Source: Alentia gelatinosa
Taxonomy: Eukaryota > Annelida > Polychaeta > Phyllodocida > Polynoidae
Reading direction: 5' to 3'
Length of the DNA stretch: 64,000 nt
Assembly (NCBI GenBank): GCA_950022655.1
Contig: OX465588.1
Coordinates: 25,591,525 to 25,655,524, forward strand
The number at the start of each line of letters is the position of its first letter. Position 1 is the first letter of the stretch. A program made the position numbers and the translations under genes. Below, one piece after another: positions 57,373-64,000 of the stretch. Under the pieces are notes generated by a model that worked only from the letters and a program-made list of their open reading frames with translations, was not told the DNA's origin and did no database searches.

Positions 57373-58410
57373 GCATCGCAAGGACATAATAACCTCCGAT
57401 TTTCCAATGCGTTCATTAAAATAGATTTGAAGTGAAGAAAAAGATGATAAATAAGATGATGAATAAGCTAGAGTATTTGACCGGTACTATTTTTGGTACT
57501 GCAAGCAGGCAAGCAGAGAGTTATTGAGCGTGGTTCGCCGTGCTCAAATACATGTTGCAATAAGGGTGGAGTTAACAAGGTTTGTAGCTTGCTTCACACA
57601 CTCGATCAGAACGTGTATTTAAAACACCGTGCTTCCATTGGAAATGGATATATTATTTACTCACAGTTCCTACAATACATCGTAGATATCGGACATAGAA
57701 CTTCTCCTTATGATTTTGCTTTCAATATCTTCCCCATTTCTCGACTCCTCTCGATGTGATCCCCCGTGAAGGTACACAATAATGTACAGGCTAATCCTTC
57801 ACCTATAACCCTGGGGACCACGGCCCTTCACATTGATTCCAGAGCCATCAAATCGATGTAATCTCCACCTAAACGACGTAACGTCTACTGATCCGCTCCT
57901 TGGACATGCGTGGTAGACGGTACTGACTGGGCGCAGGCGTGGGTGATTAGGTCCCACTACGCAAAATCCCCATGGTATCTTTAGTGCGGCCATAAGCTCA
58001 GTGCCAGAGTAGGCATGGAGTGTCCTTTAATGACAGAGCTGCTCAGTTTCTAAGTTATTAACGGTGATTTGCACATGGCTCAAATGGAGTCTACACATGG
58101 GCAAATTCTAAAATGGCGTCGGTGGAACCTATATGGTACAAGTATTATTTGAGAGCAGAAGTATTATCAGGTGTGGATTAAAGGACATTGTTGTCCTGTC
58201 AAATGTACTTTTTCCTATTTCAATAACATAAAACATTATTACATCATGTGTTAATGTGTTCTTTTAGCGGGATGAACTCTTTATTTGGATTGGATGACGC
58301 ATCGTGCACATGTGTTTGTCGTAACTAGCTGTGGGATGAGGTGGTATAAAATTTATCTAATGCGTTTTATACTTAATGACTGGAGGCAACACGTAGCTTC
58401 TTTGAAAAAA

Positions 58411-58475
58411 GGCTGCTATCATAGCCGAAACGTTGTGTATACATTCACTGTTCTAATAAAGCCATCAATAAAACC
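58411..58475 (+). ncRNA. Stem-GAAACGTTG retroelement tail
   Basis: GGCT-GCTATCAT-AGCC stem, then GAAACGTTG, then AATAAA twice within 40 nt. Related to the tails at 42223 and 7499 but the upstream CTGATGA box is degenerate (CTTTGAA). Confidence 0.35.
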
Positions 58476-58558
58476 GAACGCAGGCCGATTATATTTGTGG
58501 AATCATAGTTGTGGAGCTGTGCTCATCTAAAACTCTTTTTTTAACTTAGTTTTTTAAA

Positions 58559-59015
58559 AGTTGGAAAATTTTATTTACCGCCAGGTGAATACATAAGTAG
58601 TAAAAATTAAGACTATTACATAAGTAATTATGAGGAAATACCTAAACAGTAATTACAAGGTTAAAGCACCTCATGATTATAGGTTTTTATGTCAGGGAGG
58701 GTGAGTGGAAAGTTTTTCCTGTGGGTGAAAGGAGAAGCTATGGTGCATTATGGGAACACCTTTAAATCTGTCAAATGGCGTGGTGCCATTCTCACAATGT
58801 CCGATAGAGTGGGTAGTCATATTGCCCCCTCCCCCCAACAATAGTCCCAATTTCACAATTAAACTCAATGATTGTTGGAAAGGTTTATTTACCTCCTGGT
58901 AAAGAGGGCGGGACCCTGAAAAGAAACTAAGACTATTACATAAGTAGTAAACGTGAAGACTATTACATAAGTAATTATGAGGTAATTTCTAAACAATCAT
59001 TATGAGGATAAATCA
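58559..59015. repeat. Local duplication of about 130 bp, offset about 312 bp
   Basis: TTATTTACCKCCWGGT, AAGACTATTACATAAGTA and ATTATGAGGWAAT recur at 58559-58690 and 58868-59015. GACTATTACATAAGTA is further duplicated inside the second copy. Confidence 0.7.
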
Positions 59016-59600
59016 CCGGTGAGAGGTGAGGGCAGTCACAACTTCGACCAAGCAAGGGATCCAGCACATAAGCATGGAATAACGTGACAGTGGCCCAAGT
59101 GCTCTCATGCTGGATAGGGTCGTCCACTTGGTGGAGGGCAAGGTGTATCACCACACCCAGGGTCGCAGCAAGGTGGGATGTCTTGTCTGAGAGGCACAAG
59201 GCAGAAGTACTGCCATTACAGCCAGAAGGTCTGTGGCCAGTCTCATCTTGGTGGAATGGCTGATCATGGCGAGGTACGACCTCTCTTCTCCTTATGGCAT
59301 GAGGCCCCAGTCACGTCATATCCTTTACGGACACAAGGTTTGATCAATAACTGACCCGATCAAGGTCAGTTATTGAGGGCAGGATGTACATCTGGTCGGG
59401 CCCCTCTCAGATGTTAGTAAGGGTAAAGTCATTGACGCTGTGCCCCTCGGGGAAGGAGAGGTCTAGGATCACGCATCTTTTATCTGAGTCTTTCTTCGGA
59501 CTGGTCATGAGAGGAACCTCGTTTACCCGAAGGGTGAACAGTGGATTGTCGAAAGGGCCTAGCAGGCCACACAAATCGAGTTCATTACATATGAAGACAT
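58975..59600 (-). pseudogene. DIRS-like reverse-transcriptase fragment
   Basis: On the minus strand, 59582 to 59408 reads FTLRVNEVPLMTSPKKDSDK, then CVILDLSFPEGHSVNDF. The P-K-x-D-S-x-K-R and LSFPxGHSVND boxes are hallmarks of DIRS/Ngaro-group reverse transcriptase. A stop follows, then YILPSITDLDR in the next stretch. Downstream frames to 58975 are interrupted and only loosely RT-like. Clearly dead. Confidence 0.7.
59345..59375. repeat. 12-bp perfect hairpin inside the RT relic
   Basis: CAATAACTGACC and GGTCAGTTATTG around a 7-nt loop. It places a stop in the reading frame of the relic. Confidence 0.85.
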
Positions 59601-60733
59601 CGGTGGCATGCCTTTTACGATAGGTTCATCTGTTTTCCATAACTTACCACATCACAATCATTCAGGAATCAGACCTGGATCGTAATTTGCCCCAACTATT
59701 ACTCTATATTGTGCACCACTACTCCAAAACCAAGAGGCTAACAATATCTGCTACTTCCGATACTGAATAAGATGCCGAGGAAAGAAGTGTCAAAGATTAC
59801 TAAAATATTGAAATTAGATTTGAAGTGAGGAGATCCCAAATATGAATACAACGGCTTTGATAATTCCCTTTCCATCCGACCAGTATGCACACATTCCAGA
59901 ATAAAACATAGAAAAATCAGAGATTTGCGCAAGCACAACTCCACAATAGCCCGTAGTCGGTTTATCGAACAGTGATTTTCCAACAATGTTTCTGCAAATA
60001 ACAGTCGCCTTTCCCAAATGAAAAAATGCCTAGTATCATGCCACAGCAGTGAGATATGGCTACTTGGTTTATCGTGTCTCATTCGTCTTCTGAAGGTAAG
60101 AGCCATAAGTGGATTACATGGAGCTGACGTGCCCGCCAGACAGAGGGCAACTCAGTCTACTAGTGGGTCAGTGTACAGAGGAGGCAATTCCTTCACTGGG
60201 GCTGACACTAATAAAGACCACCTGACAAACCTGTTTTGAGGGTCAGGGAGTGCCCCAAGGAAAGGTCAGCCTGAGAATGAGCTGCTCGCTGTGTCACCAC
60301 GAAGATCCGCTCGCCCGTCCCGAGCCTAGGGTAGATAAGGTCTACATACCTCAGGAGGCTGATATGGGTAGCGAGAGGTAACTCGCTTCCAAAGACAATG
60401 ATATAATTCACCTCTGGCATTAAACTGAATTTCAACATTACCTATTCTTGAATTACATCTATACACAAAGTAGTTAGAGAGTGAGAAATGAGGAAACCAT
60501 TGCCATGCTGTGGATTTTAAGCTGATTGATTTTATTTATTTTGTTTTTTTCTAATTGACTGAATGCTACATTTAGAATGGCGACAACCAAATCCATGACC
60601 GATCCCCATCTCATATACAGTATATATACATAGGTGAGAGAGATGAGGTAGTGTGGAAGCAGTTATAAAGACTTATCAATATATAACTACAAGCTCTGGA
60701 TTTCAACTTACAATTCCATTTCGCAACTGAGAG

Positions 60734-61057
60734 CTATGCCATATGCCATGTCACATATACATTTCTGATTTTTATTGTTTTCTGGAAAACACTGATATTA
60801 CTATCTTTGGTTTTCTTATCAAGGGCATTCCATAAAGACATTTTCACATAAACTGGACTTCGTTTATAAAAACTAAATTTAGGACATTTTAACTTTATAA
60901 TCCTCTTATAACCCCCTCTTGTTCGTGGTGTTTCCTTCACTTCTATATCCTTTGCCATGTTATCATTGCTCCTATTGTGATATTCCCATCGACCTATTAC
61001 AACGCTCCCGTCAATGATGTCTACAATTACCTTCTGACAGCACAAAGCTACTGACAC
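60734..61057 (-). pseudogene. Possible LINE C-terminal fragment
   Basis: 107 codons. The stretch FSFYKRSPVYVKMSLWNALD followed by SNISVFQKTIK resembles the C-terminal end of CR1/jockey-type polymerases (R-x-x-F-P-x-x-x-x-LWN-x-LP). Too short and diverged for certainty. Confidence 0.45.
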
Positions 61058-61189
61058 AGCAGTCCATTCATACTCAGTGCAGACTGTGTTTAATAGATGG
61101 TCGGATGTTATCTGATAACCACCATCTACTGTTATTGTTATTTTTCCAATATGAAAACTGCCTGGTGTAAGTGATACTGAACGGGTGGA

Positions 61190-62160
61190 TTGTTAATATA
61201 ACACCGCGTCTTGCATACCACCTTGTAGGAGCAATATCAGAGCCAAAGCATATGTTACTTAAAGGGGTAATATATGGTGTATAAGCTTCTACGTCGGGGC
61301 ACCTTTCTGGGATGAACCCAATGCTATATTAAGCCATCTCTTAGTTCAGCTGAATGAATATCCCATTCAGGTTCGATCATTGAATGATAACCATGTTATA
61401 GGGTGTTCCGGTTACAAATTATCTTAAGTCCAAATGGGAAATTCATTTGACTTTCAGACTATAAACACAATCCATTTATTGATCTTGGCCTTGGTAGAGG
61501 TCAAAAGTACTGTAAAATAAAGTTTGACCTTTGACCTCACCATCATTCGATAATGCATAACACAATATTGTTAGGTCCTGAGGTCATTTGTATAAATATG
61601 TGATGCAATGTTGATCATTTTGAGTCAATTTATAGAAACTACTGTAAATACAGGTGTTGCCGTTCAATACCACCTAACGGTGCATTGTTATGCCGTCGCT
61701 GGGACACTGCGTCTTGCATACACCATTGTAGAAGCCCCAGTCATCAAATGCTAAACAATAGCAATGGATAGGCAGATAAGCGAAACTAGCCTGTAGAAAA
61801 GGGTCTATTAGAAATTTGGGCAAATATTGGGTAAAAATTCTGACTATGGCAAATGTTTTGGATTGTATTAGAATCTGAGAGTGGTATGAAATATGAATCC
61901 TTGTGTCATATATCTATGGGATCAGTGGAATATTCTTAAAGACAAAATATGTCTCAATACCCATTGCCTATATTAGTCCTTTCTATAGACATATACCTTG
62001 ACCGTTGACCTCATTGTGACTTACAGTTGCATGATGGGAAGACTATCCTTAGAACATTGCTAGGTCGTGGTGTCAGGTATCCAAATATATTATTGAAGTT
62101 CAAACACTTCTATATTAGAACAAGTTATAGAAAAGTCGTGAGAGAAACTTTGGTGGAATT
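61190..62160. repeat. Old tandem duplication, about 485 bp period
   Basis: CGTCTTGCATAC-CC-TTGTAG-AGC occurs near 61208 and 61710. TTGACCTCA..AACA-TTG-TAGGTC and TTATAGAAA blocks recur at the same spacing, with heavy divergence. Confidence 0.5.
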
Positions 62161-62960
62161 TTGGGTGTAAACATTTAATTTGGCTACCTTGGCCTTGATA
62201 AAGATCAGGATGGTGACAGAAACTGATAACTCTATCATGTCTCAATTTTTACATAATTTACTTTATCTATTCTATTGTCTCGTATGTTGAATTATAAAGA
62301 AACTACAAGAGATATCAAAGTGAGCTATTTATGTAATTGCAATATAGAATTTAGTTTTCACAGATACAGTTAGAGACGAGGATTAAGGCAATCTGGATGT
62401 CTTCTGCATATTTGGGAGGGTGGATTCTACACCCAGCTGCAGAACACTGACAGCGTTGAATATTGGTAATATAATCATCCATGTTGCTATCAACAGGTGT
62501 CCAGTCTCACTATCAGGTGCTCTGAGAATGAGACAGCTGACACCTGAGTGAGAGGGAAGACACCCCACAGTACAAGGCTCGCAAATCAATGTTTTAGTTT
62601 AACTCTTTTGAACATGCTTGCTTCTCTTTGGAATGCCCTCAATCTTGTACAATTACAGCATATAGAAACAATAAATTCACTTCAGGAGTCATTATCCATA
62701 GCTCAAAATGTGACATGGCTTCGAGATTGCCTTCAAAATTGACTTAAAATTGCCTCCTAGGCTGGCTTCAATATTGGCTTAGAGAATGGGCTCGAATAGT
62801 GAATTATGAACTCATTGTCCAATAAATGCAGATCATAATCCAAACCTATTCGGCTAAATTTACATGACATCATGAGATTATAAAAGTGTTGTATTATCTA
62901 GTTGAGAACATGTCGGGTTAAGTGATGATGATAAGAGGTTGAAGGGAGCCACGCCATACA

Positions 62961-63230
62961 TTGAAAGAGGAACGCCCCTACAGCAGACCTTTTGCATTAT
63001 CAACTGGTTTGGAGTGTGCACGGCAGAAGCTAGGTAAACAGGAATCGGAAAGGCACCTGTCAGGGGTCAGGTGTGCCATGGACTGTCAAGGCCACCCAGA
63101 ATATATTCAACTGAACTGGAGAAAGCTGAAACAACGTAACCCGAGGTTGGATGTTCCTGAAAAGTACCTGTACATAGAGAAACATTATCTCCAGCGGGAC
63201 TCCAGGGTAAATGCTATTCCGGAGAGTTAG
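62961..63230 (+). CDS. Unrecognised ORF, possible transposon or exon remnant
   Basis: 89 codons starting MKEERPYSRPFALSTGLECA and ending LQRDSRVNAIPES. Charged, with plausible codon use (ALSTGLECARQKLGKQESER, QLNWRKLKQRNPRLDVPEKY), but no domain I know and no splice partner. Might be a decayed element protein. Confidence 0.25.
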   Translation: MKEERPYSRPFALSTGLECARQKLGKQESERHLSGVRCAMDCQGHPEYIQLNWRKLKQRNPRLDVPEKYLYIEKHYLQRDSRVNAIPES

Positions 63231-63568
63231 GGGCGGTTAATTTCCTGCTAGGTAAAGGATATTTCGACTGCATAGAAAGTCCTAGTTTTATACATGTTGG
63301 TACATGTGATGGGTTAACGACCCTCTATGTAAATGCTTATATCTATTCCTTTTCTCTTTTTTTTTCAAATGCCCAACAGCTACATTATTCTTTGGTGTTT
63401 CAGTTGCCGACGCGCATTAAGCAGAGGGTATCAAATATTTAATATGTACGTGATATAAGCGGAGAGATGCTGCAGAAATACCTGCTTCGATGTGATAAAT
63501 CTTAAAGGGATTAAAGAGAGAACGAGAGCTCGCTAGGAGGATACGTCAGGATGGATGAGGGGAGGCCA

Positions 63569-64000
63569 GGCAGCACTGAGGTGCTACATAAGGGTGGGCA
63601 GGGATGGACGGGCAGCACTGAGGTGCTACATAAGGGTGGGCAGGAAGAGACGGGCAGCACTGAGGTGCTACATAAGGGTGGGCAGGGAGAGACGGGCAGC
63701 ACTGAGGTGCTACATAAGGGTGGGCAGGAAGAGACGGGCAGCACTGAGGTGCTACATAAGGGTGGGCAGGAAGAGACGGGCAGCACTGAGGTGCTACATA
63801 AGGGTGGGCAGGGATGGACGGGCAGAATTGAGGTGCTACATCAGGGTGGGCAGGGATGGACGGGCAGCATTGAGGTGCTACATAAGGGTGGGCAGGGAGG
63901 CCAGGCAGCATTGAGGTGCTACATAAGGGTGGGCAGGGATGGACGGGCAGCATTCAGGTGCTACATAAGGGTGGGTAGGGAGAGATGGGCAGCACTGAGG
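63569..64000. repeat. 42-bp minisatellite reaching the window edge
   Basis: Eleven unit starts at 63569, 63611, 63653, 63695, 63737, 63779, 63821, 63863, 63904, 63946 and 63988. The unit is GGCAGCACTGAGGTGCTACA plus TAAGGGTGGGCAGGGATGGACG. One unit is 41 bp. Because 42 is a multiple of three, several frames stay open, giving spurious 14-residue repeats on both strands. Confidence 0.95.

Noticed and set aside
57145..57389. Arg/Glu-rich protein opposite a Ser/Leu-rich protein
   Set aside because: Both are translations of the (TCTCTG)n simple repeat.

Overview
The window is nuclear DNA from a multicellular animal. Protein-coding exons are short and GC-rich, bounded by GT-AG splice sites, and scattered through AT-rich DNA full of small transposable elements. 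The three host genes I can name belong to animal families. The repeat style (abundant miniature inverted-repeat elements, decayed non-LTR and DIRS-like retroelements, hammerhead-like retroelement tails) suits a marine invertebrate. I cannot fix the phylum.

Layout, left to right. (1) A 40-bp minisatellite lies at 170-735. (2) 1869-8223 (+) holds the last four exons of a death-associated-protein-kinase-related kinase (STK17/DRAK type). Its N-terminal half is outside the window, and its last exon carries an apparent 1-nt frameshift in a C6 run. (3) 8224-15255 is intergenic and repeat-rich, with a hAT-type MITE at 13308-13724. (4) 15256-24144 (+) is a complete five-exon SRD5A3 (polyprenol reductase) gene of 304 codons. 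Its third intron contains a GC-rich block with a TATA-driven antisense single-exon ORF (18858-19250). (5) 24145-34075 holds MITEs, a purine-rich simple repeat, a gag-like retroelement ORF on the minus strand (27358-29118) with a TAG between its zinc-finger part and an in-frame downstream part, a large (TA)n tract and a pogo-like MITE. (6) 34076-41344 (+) is a complete four-exon ISG20-like DEDDh exonuclease gene of 157 codons. Its first intron contains a perfect 805-bp tandem duplication and its third a truncated LINE in antisense. (7) 41345-64000 contains no gene I can name. It has dispersed repeats, GC-rich islands with possible exons (47480-47695, 48870-49280, 51870-52097), decayed retroelement fragments (58975-59600, 60734-61057) and a 42-bp minisatellite running off the right edge.

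The three named genes are unrelated in function (kinase signalling, dolichol synthesis for N-glycosylation, RNA/DNA 3'-5' exonuclease) and all read rightward. Nothing suggests they are co-regulated. The most distinctive non-genic signal is a MITE family of at least seven copies. In four of them, always at the same end, the MITE is joined to a long hairpin whose loop is conserved (consensus CTCGGCTTCGCCTCG) while its stem sequence differs from copy to copy.

All identifications come from reading translated exons against family motifs I know. No database search was run.
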